64,000 nucleotides of DNA from Streptomyces sp. TLI_235. Its GTDB lineage: Bacteria > Actinomycetota > Actinomycetes > Streptomycetales > Streptomycetaceae. The notes beneath the pieces are model-generated. The model worked only from the letters and a program-made list of their open reading frames with translations, made no database searches and was not told the origin of the DNA. Location: contig NSGV01000001.1 in the NCBI GenBank assembly GCA_002300355.1, positions 1,116,001 to 1,180,000 of the forward strand. The letters run 5' to 3'. The translations under genes and the position numbers were made by a program. Numbering within the stretch: the stretch's first letter is position 1; every line of letters starts with the position of its first letter. Below are positions 43,549-54,334 of the stretch, piece by piece.

Positions 43549-45741
43549 ATGGGGGCATCGGTGTCGAGCGAACCCGCGGCGGACGGGCGGCGCCGGCCGG
43601 CGCGCGGGCGGCTGCCCGCCGATCTCACCGGTTTCGTCGGCCGCCGTTCCGAACTCGCCTCACTGGCACGGCTGCTGGACACCGCGCGGCTGGTCACGGT
43701 GACCGGCCCGGGCGGGGTCGGCAAGACCCGGCTGGCGCTGCGGGCGGCGGCCGCTGCCGGCCGGGACCTGCGGGACGGCGTCCTGCTCGCCGAGGTGGGC
43801 CCGGTGCAGGACGCGCTGCTGCTCGGCCACGCGGTGATGGAGGCGCTGGAGCTCACCGACTCCAGCGCGCGCCCGCCGCTCGACGTGCTGGTGGAACAGC
43901 TCGCCGACCGGCGGATGCTGCTGGTGCTGGACGGCTGCGAGCACCTGGTGGACGCCTGCGCCGAGCTGGCCGACGTGCTGCTGCGCGGCGCGCCGGGGCT
44001 GCGGGTGCTGGCGACCAGCCGGCAGTCGCTGCGGGTGGACGGCGAGCACCTGCTGCCGCTGGCGCCGCTACCGGTGGAGGCCCGGGACGGCCGGCGGCCG
44101 GCCGCGGTGCGGCTGTTCGCCGACCGGGCGGCGGCAGTGGTGCCCGGGTTCGCGGTGACCGCGGAGAACGCCGAGGACGTCGCGCTGCTCTGCCGCCGGC
44201 TGGACGGCATCCCGCTGGCCGTGGAGCTGGCCGCGGGCCGGCTGCGTTCGCTCTCCGTGGAGCAGATCGCGATCCGGCTGGACGACCGGTTCCGGCTGCT
44301 CACCGGCGGGGCCCGCACGGCCCCGCCGCGGCACCAGACGCTGCGCACCACGATCGGCTGGAGCCACGAACTGTGCAGTTCGCAGGAACGTTTGCTCTGG
44401 GCCCGCCTGTCGGTGTTCGCGGGCGGCTTCGACCTGGAGGCGGCCGAGTACGTCTGCGCGGGCGAGGGCATCGACCCGGACGCCATGCCGGAGCTGCTCG
44501 GCGACCTGGTGGACAAGTCCGTCCTGATGCGGCTGGACGGCGGCGACGCGGTGCGCTTCCGGATGCTCGACACGCTGCGCGAGTACGGCGCCTACTGGCT
44601 GACGGCGGCCGGCGAGGAGCAGCGGCTGCTGCGCCGGCACCGGGACTGGTACCTGGGGGTGGCGACCTGGGGCGAGGTGGAGTGGTTCGGGCCGCGGCAG
44701 GCCGAGACGGCCGAGCGCACCCGGCTGGCGCACCCGAATCTGCGGGCGGCACTGGAGTTCTGCCTGGCGGAGCCGGGCGAGGAGCAGCAGGCGCTGGTGC
44801 TGGCCGCGACGCTGTGGTTCTACTGGGTCGGCTCGGGCCACCTGGGCGAGGGCCGGCACTGGCTGGACCGGGCGCTGGCGCTGGCGCCGGAGCCGACCGG
44901 GGCGCGGGCGAAGGCGCTCTGGGTGACCGGCTACATGGCGACCCTGCAGGGCGATCTGATCCGGGCCGCGCCGGCGCTGGAGGAGTGCCGGCGGCAGGCG
45001 CTGGAGACCGGGGACGACCGGGCGCTGGCGTACGCGGTGCACCGGCAGGGCTGCGCGGCGCTGATCGCGGACGACCCGGTGCGGGCGGCGGAGCTGTTCG
45101 AGGAGGCGCTCTGGCACTACAACGCGCTGGGCGAGCTGAACAGCAACGTGCTGATGGCCATGTTCGAGCTGGGGCTCGCGCGGCTGTTCCAGGGCGACGC
45201 GGAGTCGGGCAAGGAGTGGATCGACCGGGTCCGGGAGATCTGCGAGGAGCACGGCGAGAAGTGGGCGTACGCCTACGGGCTGTACGCCTACGCGCATGCC
45301 CACTGGACGACGGGCGAGCTGCGGCAGGCCCGGGCGTGCGCGCGCGAGTGCGTGCGGCTCAACCACCGGTTCCGGGACCTGCTGGGCATCGTGCTGGGGG
45401 TGGAGCTGCTGGCGGTGCTGGAGACCGAGGGGCCGGAGACGGACCTGGTGGAGGCGCGGGTGCTGCAGGGGGCGGCGCACCGGATGTGGCAGGGGGTGGG
45501 CACGCCGTTCTTCGGTTCGCGGAGCTTCAACGGGCCGCACCGGGAGGGCGAGGAGCGGGCCAGGTCGGGGCTGACCGAGGAGGAGTTCGACGCGGCGTTC
45601 GCGCGGGGTGCGGCGCTGGACCTGGACGCGGCGGTGCGCCGGGCGCTGGGCGGCGGCGGGCTGCCGGAGCCGCCGTTCGACGCGGACGGGCGGCCGCCCG
45701 GTCCGTGCCCGGCCAGGCCGTCGCCGGTGTCGGCGGGCTGA
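43549..45741 (+). CDS. STAND-type ATPase with TPR-like repeats, no DNA-binding domain seen
   Basis: The 730-residue protein begins with [18 protein letters not shown] and an NB-ARC-like ATPase: Walker A GPGGVGKT (53-60), Walker [20 protein letters not shown] and [14 protein letters not shown] winged-helix-like segment follows ([19 protein letters not shown]), then TPR-like helices to about 650. Related regulators carry a BTAD/OmpR or LuxR DNA-binding domain, which is absent at either end here. ATG at 43549 or GTG at 43561 could start it. It is divergent from the DUF948 gene. Confidence 0.88.
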   Translation: MGASVSSEPAADGRRRPARGRLPADLTGFVGRRSELASLARLLDTARLVTVTGPGGVGKTRLALRAAAAAGRDLRDGVLLAEVGPVQDALLLGHAVMEALELTDSSARPPLDVLVEQLADRRMLLVLDGCEHLVDACAELADVLLRGAPGLRVLATSRQSLRVDGEHLLPLAPLPVEARDGRRPAAVRLFADRAAAVVPGFAVTAENAEDVALLCRRLDGIPLAVELAAGRLRSLSVEQIAIRLDDRFRLLTGGARTAPPRHQTLRTTIGWSHELCSSQERLLWARLSVFAGGFDLEAAEYVCAGEGIDPDAMPELLGDLVDKSVLMRLDGGDAVRFRMLDTLREYGAYWLTAAGEEQRLLRRHRDWYLGVATWGEVEWFGPRQAETAERTRLAHPNLRAALEFCLAEPGEEQQALVLAATLWFYWVGSGHLGEGRHWLDRALALAPEPTGARAKALWVTGYMATLQGDLIRAAPALEECRRQALETGDDRALAYAVHRQGCAALIADDPVRAAELFEEALWHYNALGELNSNVLMAMFELGLARLFQGDAESGKEWIDRVREICEEHGEKWAYAYGLYAYAHAHWTTGELRQARACARECVRLNHRFRDLLGIVLGVELLAVLETEGPETDLVEARVLQGAAHRMWQGVGTPFFGSRSFNGPHREGEERARSGLTEEEFDAAFARGAALDLDAAVRRALGGGGLPEPPFDADGRPPGPCPARPSPVSAG

Positions 45742-45798
45742 GCGGCCGGGCCCGGGCCGCGGGCGGTTTCGCGGGCCGGACTGGGGCGGGACAGGGGT

Positions 45799-45831
45799 GA
45801 GCCCCCGCAGCCGGTGCGGCTGCGGGGGCTC
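45799..45831. terminator. Bidirectional terminator between the STAND gene and rpsD
   Basis: 15-bp perfect stem (GAGCCCCCGCAGCCG and complement), loop GTG, between convergent genes. Confidence 0.8.
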
Positions 45832-45857
45832 GGTGCTGCAGGGGTACCGCTCGCGGG

Positions 45858-46472
45858 TCAGCGCGAGTAGTACTCGACGACCAGCTGCTCGTCGCAGACG
45901 ACCGGGACCTCGCGGCGCTGCGGCGCGCGGTCCAGGCGGAAGGCCAGGGCCTTCAGGTTGACCTCGAGGTACTTCGGGGTCTGGCCCTCGCCGGCGTTGC
46001 CGCCCTCACGAGCCACCTGGAAGGGAACCTTCTCCTTCGACTTCTCCTTGACCGTGACGACGTAGCCCGGCTTCATCTGGAACGACGGCTTGTTGACCTT
46101 GCTGCCGTTGACCTCGATGTGGCCGTGCACGACCATCTGACGGGCCTGGTAGATGGTGCGGGCGATGCCCGAACGCATGACCAGGGCGTCGAGACGGACC
46201 TCCAGCAGGGCGACGAGCGCCTCACCGGTCTTGCCCTCGACCTTCTTGGCGGACTCGAAGGCGCGAGCCATCTGCTTCTCGCTCAGGTCGTACTGCGCGC
46301 GCAGACGCTGCTTCTCGGTCAGACGGACCTTGTAGTCAGAGTTCTGCTTGCGGCCACGGCCGTGCTGGCCGGGCGGGTAGGGGCGGGCCTCGAAGTACTT
46401 GACGGACTTCGGGGTCAGCGGGACGCCCAGGGCACGAGCGATCTTGACCTTGGGGCGCTTCTGGTTCGCCAT
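45858..46472 (-). CDS. rpsD: 30S ribosomal protein uS4, zinc-free form
   Basis: The 204-residue primary 16S rRNA-binding protein starts MANQKRPKVKIARALG, has the S4 domain MVVHGHIEVNGSKVNKPSF and ends VVEYYSR. The zinc cysteines of C+ forms are absent. ATG at 46472. It is monocistronic here, away from the alpha operon, and has a roughly 300-base structured leader, suggesting autogenous control. Confidence 0.97.
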   Translation of the reverse strand: MANQKRPKVKIARALGVPLTPKSVKYFEARPYPPGQHGRGRKQNSDYKVRLTEKQRLRAQYDLSEKQMARAFESAKKVEGKTGEALVALLEVRLDALVMRSGIARTIYQARQMVVHGHIEVNGSKVNKPSFQMKPGYVVTVKEKSKEKVPFQVAREGGNAGEGQTPKYLEVNLKALAFRLDRAPQRREVPVVCDEQLVVEYYSR

Positions 46473-46547
46473 GGAACCAATACCTCTTTCGGTGTGCGAA
46501 TACGGCTTCACCAGGTGTTGACGGAGGCCGCTTCTCGCGACCCGGAG

Positions 46548-46779
46548 AAAAACCACCGGGGTGGTCAGCCGCTCTCCGAGCCGGGCACATCTGTGCTTGC
46601 ACACGAGTGGCCCACCGACCACGGGGGTGGTGGGCTGCCCGCGACACCGGAACCGGTGCGCGACGCTCCTGGAGGCCCTCTCCGGGGAGGGGCCTCGTGG
46701 CCGGTGCCCCGCTGGTGCGGACGGTCGGTGGGCTCTCACCCGCCGCCGTGCCCGGGACATGGCACTCCGCCCGAGTATA
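46548..46779 (-). promoter_or_regulatory. rpsD promoter element and structured leader
   Basis: TATACT (46774-46779) is a good -10; no clear -35 is seen. The leader holds a hairpin at 46610-46635 (GCCCACC ... GGTGGGC) and, at 46548-46565, ACCAC-cccg-GTGGT followed by five T on the minus strand, which looks like a small intrinsic terminator 75 bases before rpsD. A transcription-attenuating or S4-binding leader is possible. Confidence 0.45.
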
Positions 46780-46800
46780 CCGCCCGGCCGGGGGCGCGGA

Positions 46801-48150
46801 TCACTCCCCCTTGAGCCGGGCCCGGGTCCACTCCACGGTGTCCGCGTAGCGGGCCTCGCCGCCGCGCCGGGTGGGGCGGTAGTACTCCCGGCCGTGCACC
46901 GCGTCCGGCGCGTACTGCTGGGCGGCGATGCCCTCGGGCAGGTCGTGCGGGTACTGGTAGCCCTTGCCGTGGCCGAGCTTGCCGGCGCCGCCGTAGTGGG
47001 CGTCCCGCAGGTGCGCCGGGACGGGGCCGACCAGGCCCTGCCGGACGTCCGCGAGGGCGGCGTCGATCGCCAGGTAGGCGGCGTTGGACTTGGGCGCGAG
47101 GGCCAGGGCGATGGCCGCCTCCGCGAGGATGATCCGGGCCTCCGGGAAGCCGATCATGGCCACCGCCTGGGCCGCGGCGACGGCGGTGGCGAGCGCGGCG
47201 GGGTCGGCCAGGCCGACGTCCTCGCTGGCGGAGATCATCAGCCGGCGGGCGATGAACCGCGGGTCCTCCCCCGCCTCGATCATCCGGGCCAGGTAGTGCA
47301 GGGTGGCGTCCACGTCGCTCCCGCGGATCGACTTGATGAGGGCGCTGGCCACGTCGAAGTGCTGGTCGCCGTCCTTGTCGTAGCGGACGGCGGCCTGGTC
47401 GACGGCGGTCTCGGTGGCGGCCAGGGTGATCTCCGCCGCGCCCTGCTCCAGGGCCGCGCCGGCCGCGGCCTCCAGCGTGGTCAGGGCCCGCCGGGCGTCG
47501 CCGCCGGCGAGCCGCACGAGGTGGTCCTCGGCCTCCGGGGTGAGCGCCACCGCGCTCTCCAGGCCGCGCTCGTCCGCGACCGCGCGGCGCAGCAGGGTGC
47601 GCACGTCCTCGTCGGTGAGCGACTCCAGGGTGAGCAGCAGCGAGCGGGAGAGCAGCGGGGAGATCACCGAGAAGTACGGGTTCTCGGTGGTGGCGGCGAT
47701 CAGGGTGACCCAGCGGTTCTCGACGGCGGGCAGCAGGGAGTCCTGCTGCGCCTTGGAGAAGCGGTGGATCTCGTCGAGGAAGAGGACGGTCTCGCGGCCG
47801 GTCATGCCGACGGCGCGGCGGGCGCCGTCGATCACCGCCCGGACCTCCTTGACGCCGGCGGTGATGGCGGAGAGCTCGACGAAGCGGCCCTCGACGGCCT
47901 GGCTGATGACGTGGGCGAGGGTGGTCTTGCCGGTGCCGGGCGGGCCCCAGAGGATCACCGAGCTGGTGGCGGCGGGGCCCTTGGCACCGGCGACCAGGCG
48001 GCGCAGCGGGGAGCCGTCCTTGAGCAGGCGGCGCTGGCCGGCGACCTCGTCCAGGGTGCGCGGGCGCATCCGCACGGCGAGCGGGGCCCGGCCGGGCTCC
48101 TTGGCCAGGCGTTCCTCGGCGGCTGCGGTGAAGAGGTCCGGTTCGTCCAC
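46801..48150 (-). CDS. rarA: Replication-associated recombination ATPase RarA (MgsA)
   Basis: The 449-residue AAA+ protein has [16 protein letters not shown] (Walker A), [16 protein letters not shown] (Walker B), [20 protein letters not shown] (sensor 1 and arginine finger) and the C-terminal tetramerisation domain ([14 protein letters not shown]). It acts at stalled forks. GTG at 48150 lacks a Shine-Dalgarno; TACCCT stands seven bases before it, so it may be leaderless. Divergent from the VOC gene. Confidence 0.95.
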   Translation of the reverse strand: MDEPDLFTAAAEERLAKEPGRAPLAVRMRPRTLDEVAGQRRLLKDGSPLRRLVAGAKGPAATSSVILWGPPGTGKTTLAHVISQAVEGRFVELSAITAGVKEVRAVIDGARRAVGMTGRETVLFLDEIHRFSKAQQDSLLPAVENRWVTLIAATTENPYFSVISPLLSRSLLLTLESLTDEDVRTLLRRAVADERGLESAVALTPEAEDHLVRLAGGDARRALTTLEAAAGAALEQGAAEITLAATETAVDQAAVRYDKDGDQHFDVASALIKSIRGSDVDATLHYLARMIEAGEDPRFIARRLMISASEDVGLADPAALATAVAAAQAVAMIGFPEARIILAEAAIALALAPKSNAAYLAIDAALADVRQGLVGPVPAHLRDAHYGGAGKLGHGKGYQYPHDLPEGIAAQQYAPDAVHGREYYRPTRRGGEARYADTVEWTRARLKGE

Positions 48151-48192
48151 GGGCGCAAGGGTATGCGAGCGGACCGACGGACCGGCCGGGTA

Positions 48193-48206
48193 GTTCGAAT
48201 TTGAAC
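48193..48206. promoter_or_regulatory. AT-rich palindrome between rarA and the VOC gene
   Basis: GTTCGAATTTGAAC, a palindrome with one mismatch, 47 bases before the VOC ATG. It overlaps the expected -35 of a possible promoter whose -10 is TAGGCT (48216-48221). It resembles MarR/TetR-type sites. Confidence 0.4.
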
Positions 48207-48252
48207 CTGAGGGCGTAGGCTGGGGACTCCCCCGTCGCCGAAGGAGCGCGCC

Positions 48253-48753
48253 ATGCCCGTCCGCCGTCTGAACCACGCCGTGCTGTGGGTCCGCGAGGTC
48301 GACCGTGCGGTCGCCTTCTACACCGGGGTCTTCGGCTTCTCTGTCGACCACCTGATCCCCGGGCGGGCGGCGTTCCTGTCCGCACCGGGCACCCTGAACG
48401 ACCACGACCTCGGGCTGTTCGCGATCGGCGCGGACGCGCCGGGGCCGGAGCAGGGCCGGGTCGGCCTCTACCACCTGGCCTGGGAGGTGGGCACGCTCGG
48501 CGAGCTGGCGGAGATCGGGGCCACGCTGACGGACCTGCGGGCGCTGGTCGGCTCGACCGACCACGTGGTCTCCAAGTCCTTCTACGCGAAGGACCCGGAC
48601 GGCAACGAGTTCGAGGTCATGTGGCGCGTCCCGCGCGAGGACTGGCCGGCCGCGGACTCCGGCGCCCGGCCGGGCCCGCTGGACCTGCAGGCCGCGCTGG
48701 ACCGCTGGGGCCCCGACCTGGCCACCGGCGCCGCGGCCGGCTCGGCGACCTGA
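48253..48753 (+). CDS. VOC-family (glyoxalase/dioxygenase fold) protein
   Basis: The 166-residue protein has two beta-alpha-beta-beta-beta modules with a plausible metal triad His8 ([10 protein letters not shown]), His74 (LYHLAWEV) and Glu121 (NEFEVMW), similar to catechol dioxygenase-like proteins. Substrate unknown. ATG at 48253 follows GAAGGAG. It may be controlled by the palindrome at 48193. Confidence 0.88.
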   Translation: MPVRRLNHAVLWVREVDRAVAFYTGVFGFSVDHLIPGRAAFLSAPGTLNDHDLGLFAIGADAPGPEQGRVGLYHLAWEVGTLGELAEIGATLTDLRALVGSTDHVVSKSFYAKDPDGNEFEVMWRVPREDWPAADSGARPGPLDLQAALDRWGPDLATGAAAGSAT

Positions 48754-48765
48754 GCACGGCCGAGC

Positions 48766-49566
48766 TCAGTCGAGCTTCGCCGCGTGGTCCGCGACGAAGG
48801 TCTGCAGGTCCCGCGGCGGCCGCCGGTAGCCGGTGGCGGCGGGGCGCGGCGGCAGGACGACCCCCGGCGGCTCGACCGCCTTGTAGGGGACGCTGGCCAG
48901 CAGGTGGGCGATCATGTTGATCCTGGCCCGCCGCTTGTCGTCGCTCTCCACCACGTACCAGGGCGACTCGGGGACGTCGGTGTGGGCGAACATGACGTCC
49001 TTGGCGCGGGAGTACTCCTCCCAGCGGGTGATGGACTCGATGTCCATCGGGGAGAGCTTCCAGCGGCGCATCGGGTCCGCGAGCCGGTCGCGGAAGCGCT
49101 TCTCCTGCTCGGTGTCGCTCACCGAGAACCAGTACTTGCGCAGCAGGATGCCGGCCTCGATCAGCATCTGCTCGAAGATCGGCGCCTGGTGCAGGAAGAG
49201 CCGGTACTCCTCCTCGGTGCAGAAGCCCATCACGTGCTCGACGCCGGCCCGGTTGTACCAACTGCGGTCGAACAGGACGATCTCGCCGGCGGCGGGCAGC
49301 TGCTCGGCGTAGCGCTGGAAGTACCACTGGCCGCGCTGGCGCTCGGTCGGGGCGGGCAGGGCGGCGATCCGGGCGATGCGCGGGTTGAGGTACTCGGTGA
49401 CCCGCTTGATGGCGCCGCCCTTGCCGGCGGCGTCCCGGCCCTCGAAGACCACGACCAGCCGGACGCCCTCGCTGCGCACCCATTCCTGAAGGCGGACCAG
49501 CTCCTGTTGGAGCCGCAGCAGCTCGCGCTCGTACGGCTTCTTCGCGAGCCGCTCGGTCTTCGCCAC
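48766..49566 (-). CDS. ppk2: Polyphosphate kinase 2
   Basis: PPK2 enzymes transfer phosphate between polyphosphate and nucleoside di- or monophosphates. The 266-residue one-domain protein has Walker A FEGRDAAGKGG (41-51), Walker B LFDRSWYNR (98-106) and the lid arginines. GTG at 49566 follows GGAGGGC. Convergent with the VOC gene, divergent from the LysR gene. Confidence 0.93.
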   Translation of the reverse strand: MAKTERLAKKPYERELLRLQQELVRLQEWVRSEGVRLVVVFEGRDAAGKGGAIKRVTEYLNPRIARIAALPAPTERQRGQWYFQRYAEQLPAAGEIVLFDRSWYNRAGVEHVMGFCTEEEYRLFLHQAPIFEQMLIEAGILLRKYWFSVSDTEQEKRFRDRLADPMRRWKLSPMDIESITRWEEYSRAKDVMFAHTDVPESPWYVVESDDKRRARINMIAHLLASVPYKAVEPPGVVLPPRPAATGYRRPPRDLQTFVADHAAKLD

Positions 49567-49748
49567 AGGTGTGCCCTCCGTTCGCCGGTGGGCACATACG
49601 CTACGGCCGATTCCGGTCCGGTGCGCGGATCGGCACGGCGGACGGCACCGGCAGCCCCCTGCACTGCCGGTACCCGCCCCCCGTGAGCGGCCGACTCTTC
49701 CGCAGCCCCGGCCTCCCGGTCCAATTCCGTGATCCATACCCTGTGGGC

Positions 49749-50714
49749 ATGGACATCGACACCCGACTGCTGCGGGCGTTCGCGGCGGTGGTCGACGAGG
49801 GGCAGCTGACCGCCGCGGCGTCCCGGCTCGGCGTCGCCCAGCCGACGCTGACCAAGCGGATCCGGCTGCTGGAGGAGCAGCTGGAGGTGCGGCTGTTCGA
49901 GCGGTCCCGGACGGGGATGGCGCCGACCGCGGCCGCGCGCGAGCTGGCGGCGCGGGTGCCGGCCCTGCTGTCCGGCTGGGCGGCGGCGCTGGAGGCGACC
50001 CGTGCGGCGGCAGGGCGGGCCGCCGTGCTCCACGTGGGCTTCGAGAGCGGCACGATCCACCTGGTCGGGCTGGCGACGGTGGAGGCCTTCACCCGGCGGA
50101 TGCCCGGCTGGCAGGTGCGGCTGCGGCAGTTCAACGGCTTCGACTCGGGGGCGGCGCTGGACGCCGGCGAGATCGACCTGGCGCTGTGGCACGCCCCGCC
50201 GGAGGATGGCGGGACGACCCCGGACGGCAGGTACGGCTGTGCCCCGCTCGGCCTGGACGAGCGCTGGGCCGTGCTGCCCACCGGGCACCCGCTGGCCGGC
50301 CGGGCCGAGCTGGAGATGGCGGAGCTGCTGGACGAGGCCGTGGTGGCACTGCCGGCCGCGGCCGGCCTCCGGCAGGACCACTGGGTGGGCGCGGACGCGC
50401 GCGGCGGGCGGCCGGTGCGGATCGGCGCGGTGGTGCACAGCCCGGACGAGTGGCTCGCGGCGGTGGCCTGCGGGCAGGGCATCGGCTTCGCGCCGGCCTC
50501 GGTCGGCGCGCTCGCGGGGCGACCGGACGTGGTGTTCCGCCCGGTGCGGGGGCTCGGGCCGAGCCGGGCGGGCCTGTACTGGCGGGCCGACCGGCCGCCG
50601 GCGCCGGCCGCGGAGGCCTTCGTGCTCAGCTGCCGGGAGACGGTGGCGGTGGGCGGCCGGATGCGACCGCCCACGGGCGCGGTGGCTCAGACGGCGTCGA
50701 ACGGCGCGGGGTAG
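49749..50714 (+). CDS. LysR-family transcriptional regulator
   Basis: The 321-residue protein has the LysR helix-turn-helix (LLRAFAAVVDEGQLTAAASR and LGVAQPTLTKRIRLLEEQLE) and a periplasmic-binding-like effector domain. ATG at 49749 has no Shine-Dalgarno; TACCCT six bases before it suggests a leaderless mRNA. Its target may be ppk2 or itself; effector unknown. Its end overlaps the convergent GNAT gene by 28 bases. Confidence 0.92.
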   Translation: MDIDTRLLRAFAAVVDEGQLTAAASRLGVAQPTLTKRIRLLEEQLEVRLFERSRTGMAPTAAARELAARVPALLSGWAAALEATRAAAGRAAVLHVGFESGTIHLVGLATVEAFTRRMPGWQVRLRQFNGFDSGAALDAGEIDLALWHAPPEDGGTTPDGRYGCAPLGLDERWAVLPTGHPLAGRAELEMAELLDEAVVALPAAAGLRQDHWVGADARGGRPVRIGAVVHSPDEWLAAVACGQGIGFAPASVGALAGRPDVVFRPVRGLGPSRAGLYWRADRPPAPAAEAFVLSCRETVAVGGRMRPPTGAVAQTASNGAG

Positions 50715-51190
50715 CGGCACACGCCGCGCGGCGAGCCGTCGTATCCGGCCAGAGGCAGGACGAGGAAGCAGTCGTCCTGCACGTCGTAGGGGCCGGTGAC
50801 CTCGTGGTGGGAGGCCGGGGTGAAGCCGAAGCGGGAGTAGTAGCCGGGGTCGCCGAGGACGACGACCAGGCGTTCGCCGGCCTGTTCGGCGGCGGCCAGG
50901 GCGGCGCGGACCACGGTGGCGCCGATGCCCTTGCGCTGCCACTCGGGTGCGACGGCGACCGGGGCGAGCGCGAGCGCCCAGCCGTCGCCGACCTGAAGGC
51001 GTGTCAGCAGGGCGTGGGCGAGGACGAGTTCGTCCTCGACGGCGACGACGGAGAAGTCGGGCAGCCAGGCCGGGTCGCGGCGCAGGGCGTCGACGAGGTC
51101 GGCCTCGTCCGGGCCGGGAAACGCCGCCATGTGCACCCGCCTGGTGGCCGGAGCATCCGACGGGAGTTCGACTCTGGTTCTGACGGCCAT
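50687..51190 (-). CDS. GNAT-family N-acetyltransferase (YhbS-like)
   Basis: The 167-residue protein has the acetyl-CoA loop VAPEWQRKGIGATVV and GDPGYYSRFGF near the C-terminus, typical of YhbS-like acetyltransferases. Substrate unknown. ATG at 51190 is preferred over an upstream extension. Confidence 0.88.
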   Translation of the reverse strand: MAVRTRVELPSDAPATRRVHMAAFPGPDEADLVDALRRDPAWLPDFSVVAVEDELVLAHALLTRLQVGDGWALALAPVAVAPEWQRKGIGATVVRAALAAAEQAGERLVVVLGDPGYYSRFGFTPASHHEVTGPYDVQDDCFLVLPLAGYDGSPRGVCRYPAPFDAV

Positions 51191-51230
51191 GGTGGGGACA
51201 CCCCTCTGTCGTCGCACGCCGTTGTGGGAC

Positions 51231-51266
51231 CGGCCCCGGACGGTGCGGGTGCACCGTCCGGGGCCG
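51231..51266 (-). terminator. Terminator after aspS
   Basis: Perfect 16-bp stem (CGGCCCCGGACGGTGC and complement), loop GGGT, 21 bases past the aspS stop. Confidence 0.85.
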
Positions 51267-51287
51267 TGAAAGGTTAGCCGACCTGGG

Positions 51288-53060
51288 TCAGGCCTTGGGC
51301 TCGGTCTCCGACTTGGGCTTGGCGTCGACACCGGCCTCGCGGCGCTGGGCCGGGGTGATCGGCGTCGGGGCGCCCGTCAGAGGGTCGCCGCCGGTGGACG
51401 TCTTCGGGAAGGCGATGACGTCCCGGATGGTGTCGTACCCGCCGAGCAGGGTGACGATACGGTCCAGGCCGAAGGCGACACCGCCGTGCGGCGGCGGGCC
51501 GTAGTTGAACGCGTCGAGCAGGAAGCCGAACTGCGAGGCCGCCTCCTCCTCCGAGAGGCCGATCGCGTCGAAGGCGCGCTTCTGGACGTCCCGCTGGTGG
51601 ATACGGATCGAACCGCCGCCCAGCTCGGAGCCGTTGAGCACCAGGTCGTAGGCGTTGGACAGCGCGTTGCCCGGGTCGGTGTCGAAGGACGCCAGCGACT
51701 CGGCGGTCGGCGCGGTGAAGGGGTGGTGCACCGCGTGCCAGCCCTGGAACTCGCCCTTGTCGTCCTCGATGGGCTCGAACATCGGGAAGTCGACGACCCA
51801 GAGGAAGGCCCACTGCGACTCGTCGATCAGGTTGCAGCGGCGGCCGATCTCCAGGCGGGCGGCGCCGAGCAGCTCCTGCGAGGGGGCCTTCTTGCCGGCC
51901 GCGAAGAAGACCGCGTCGCCGGGCTTGGCACCCGCCGCGGCGGCGAGGCCGGCCAGGTGCTCCTCGGAGAGGTTCTTGGCGACCGGGCCGCGGAGCTCAC
52001 CGGTCTCGGCGTCGACGAGGACGTAGGCGAGGCCGCGGGCGCCGCGGGCCTTGGCCCAGTCCTGCCAGGCGTCGAGCTGCTTGCGCGGCTGCGAGGCGCC
52101 GCCGGGCATGACGACCGCGCCGACGTACGGGGCCTGGAACACGCGGAACTCGGTGCCGGCGAAGTACGCGGTGAGGTCGGTGAGCTCCTGGCCGAAGCGG
52201 ACGTCCGGCTTGTCGGAGCCGTAGCGGGCCATCGCGTCCGCGTAGGTCATCCGCGGCAGCGGGTTGGGGACCTCGTAGCCGTGCACCTCGCGCCAGATCG
52301 CACCGATGATCTTCTCGCCGAGGGCCAGGACGTCCTCCTGGTCGACGAAGGAGGCCTCGATGTCGAGCTGGGTGAACTCCGGCTGGCGGTCGGCGCGGAA
52401 GTCCTCGTCGCGGAAGCAGCGGGCGATCTGGTAGTAGCGCTCCATGCCGGCCACCATCAGCAGCTGCTTGAACAGCTGGGGCGACTGCGGCAGGGCGTAC
52501 CAGTGGCCCGGCTGCAGACGGACGGGGACGAGGAAGTCGCGGGCGCCCTCGGGGGTGGAGCGGGTGAGGTACGGCGTCTCGATGTCGAGGTAGTCGTTCT
52601 CCTCCATCACCCGGCGGATGATGTTGTTGACCTTGGAGCGCAGGCGCAGCGCGCGGGCCGGGCCCTCGCGGCGGAGGTCCAGGTAGCGGTAGCGCAGGCG
52701 CACCTCCTCGTTGACCGTGCCGGGCTCGTACTCGGCGACCGGGAACGGGACGGGGGCGGCCTCGGAGAGCACCTCGATCGCGCTGACGACGACCTCGACG
52801 GCGCCGGTGGCGATGTCGGGGTTCTCGTTGCCCTCCGGGCGCACGCGGACCTCGCCGACGACCTTGACGCAGTATTCGGCGCGCAGGCCGTGCACCGAGT
52901 CCAGGTCGCGGACGACGATCTGCACGGTGCCTGAGGCGTCGCGCAGGTCGATGAAGGCCACACCGCCGTGGTCGCGGCGGCGGGCGACCCAGCCGGCCAG
53001 GGTGACGGTCGTTCCGGCGTGCTCCGCGCGGAGCGTGCCCGCGTCGTGCGTGCGGATCAC
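51288..53060 (-). CDS. aspS: Aspartyl-tRNA(Asp/Asn) synthetase
   Basis: The 590-residue bacterial-type class II enzyme has an OB-fold anticodon domain ([20 protein letters not shown]), [41 protein letters not shown] (motif 2), a GAD insertion, and [11 protein letters not shown] (motif 3). Many actinobacteria use it with GatCAB to form Asn-tRNA; this cannot be decided here. The GTG at 53060 overlaps the hisS stop (GTGA). Confidence 0.97.
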   Translation of the reverse strand: MIRTHDAGTLRAEHAGTTVTLAGWVARRRDHGGVAFIDLRDASGTVQIVVRDLDSVHGLRAEYCVKVVGEVRVRPEGNENPDIATGAVEVVVSAIEVLSEAAPVPFPVAEYEPGTVNEEVRLRYRYLDLRREGPARALRLRSKVNNIIRRVMEENDYLDIETPYLTRSTPEGARDFLVPVRLQPGHWYALPQSPQLFKQLLMVAGMERYYQIARCFRDEDFRADRQPEFTQLDIEASFVDQEDVLALGEKIIGAIWREVHGYEVPNPLPRMTYADAMARYGSDKPDVRFGQELTDLTAYFAGTEFRVFQAPYVGAVVMPGGASQPRKQLDAWQDWAKARGARGLAYVLVDAETGELRGPVAKNLSEEHLAGLAAAAGAKPGDAVFFAAGKKAPSQELLGAARLEIGRRCNLIDESQWAFLWVVDFPMFEPIEDDKGEFQGWHAVHHPFTAPTAESLASFDTDPGNALSNAYDLVLNGSELGGGSIRIHQRDVQKRAFDAIGLSEEEAASQFGFLLDAFNYGPPPHGGVAFGLDRIVTLLGGYDTIRDVIAFPKTSTGGDPLTGAPTPITPAQRREAGVDAKPKSETEPKA

Positions 53061-54334
53061 AGCTGCTTCTCCTTCAGGGTGGATACGAGTGCTTCAAGTT
53101 CGACGGGGACCTGCTCGCCGGTGGTCATGTCCTTGAGCTGGACGACCCCGGCGGCGAGATCTCGGTCCCCGGCGACCAGGGCGAAGCGGGCGCCGGAACG
53201 GTCGGCGGACTTCATGGCGTTCTTGATGCTCTTGACGCCGAAGGCGAGGTCGGTCGCCACCCCGGCGCGACGCAGCTCGATCACCTTGGTGAAGAGGACG
53301 TTCTTGGCCTCCTCGCCGAGCGCGACGGCGTAGACGGAGGTCGGCGACGGCAGGTCGAGGACGATGTCCTCGGCCTCCAGTGCGAGGTAGGTGCGGTCCA
53401 CCCCGAGGGCCCAGCCGACGGAGGGCAGCGCGGGGCCGCCGATCATCTCGGACAGCCCGTCGTAACGGCCGCCGCCGCCGATCGCGGACTGCGCGCCGAG
53501 GCCGTTGTGCACGAACTCGAAGGTGGTGCGGGTGTAGTAGTCCAGGCCGCGGACGAGCTTGGGGTCGTCGGTGAAGGCCACGCCGTTGGCGGTGAGCAGC
53601 TCGCGGACCTTCTGGTCGTACGCCTTGCACTCCTCGCACAGGTAGTCGCGCAGCATGGGCGCGTCGCCGAGCTGGGCCTGCACCGACTCGCGCTTGTCGT
53701 CCAGGACGCGCAGCGGGTTGATCTCGGCGCGGCGGCGGGTGTCCTCGTCGAGGTCGAGGCCGGCCAGGAAGTCGATCAGGGCGGCGCGGTACACCGGGCG
53801 GCACTGCTTGTCGCCGAGGCTGTTGAGCAGCAGGGTGTATTCGCGCAGGCCGAGCGAGCGGAAGGCGTCGTCGGCGAGGAGGATCAGCTCGGCGTCGAGG
53901 GCCGGGTCCTCCGCACCGATCGCCTCGGCACCGACCTGGGCGAACTGGCGGTAGCGGCCCTTCTGGGCGCGCTCGTAGCGGTAGTACGAGCCGGAGTACC
54001 AGAGCTTGACCGGCAGGTTGCCCTGCTTGTGCAGGTTCGCCTGGAGGGCGGCGCGCAGCACCGAGGCCGTGCCCTCGGGGCGCAGCGCGAGCTCGTCGCC
54101 GCCCTTGGTGGTGAGGCTGTACATCTCCTTGGTGACGATGTCGGTGGACTCGCCGACACCGCGGGAGAAGAGCTTCACGTCCTCGAAGACCGGCGTCTCG
54201 ATGTAGCCGTAGCCGGCCAGGCGGGCGGGCGCGGAGAGGCGCTCGCGGATCGCCAGGAAGGTCGCGGAGCTCGGGGGCAGCAGGTCGTAGGTGCCCTTGG
54301 GGGCGGAGAAGGTGCTCAACGTCTCTTCCGTCAC
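53057..54334 (-). CDS. hisS: Histidyl-tRNA synthetase
   Basis: The 425-residue class II synthetase has [32 protein letters not shown] (motif 2 region) and the histidine-binding [17 protein letters not shown] at 54334 overlaps the stop of the MBL gene (GTGA), so MBL-hisS-aspS form a coupled operon. Confidence 0.97.
   Translation of the reverse strand: MTEETLSTFSAPKGTYDLLPPSSATFLAIRERLSAPARLAGYGYIETPVFEDVKLFSRGVGESTDIVTKEMYSLTTKGGDELALRPEGTASVLRAALQANLHKQGNLPVKLWYSGSYYRYERAQKGRYRQFAQVGAEAIGAEDPALDAELILLADDAFRSLGLREYTLLLNSLGDKQCRPVYRAALIDFLAGLDLDEDTRRRAEINPLRVLDDKRESVQAQLGDAPMLRDYLCEECKAYDQKVRELLTANGVAFTDDPKLVRGLDYYTRTTFEFVHNGLGAQSAIGGGGRYDGLSEMIGGPALPSVGWALGVDRTYLALEAEDIVLDLPSPTSVYAVALGEEAKNVLFTKVIELRRAGVATDLAFGVKSIKNAMKSADRSGARFALVAGDRDLAAGVVQLKDMTTGEQVPVELEALVSTLKEKQL

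Noticed and set aside
42474..44573. N-terminal extension of alaS by about 700 codons
   Set aside because: The extension has no homology and overlaps two membrane-protein genes and the STAND gene; ATG 42473 has a good ribosome site and the family start.
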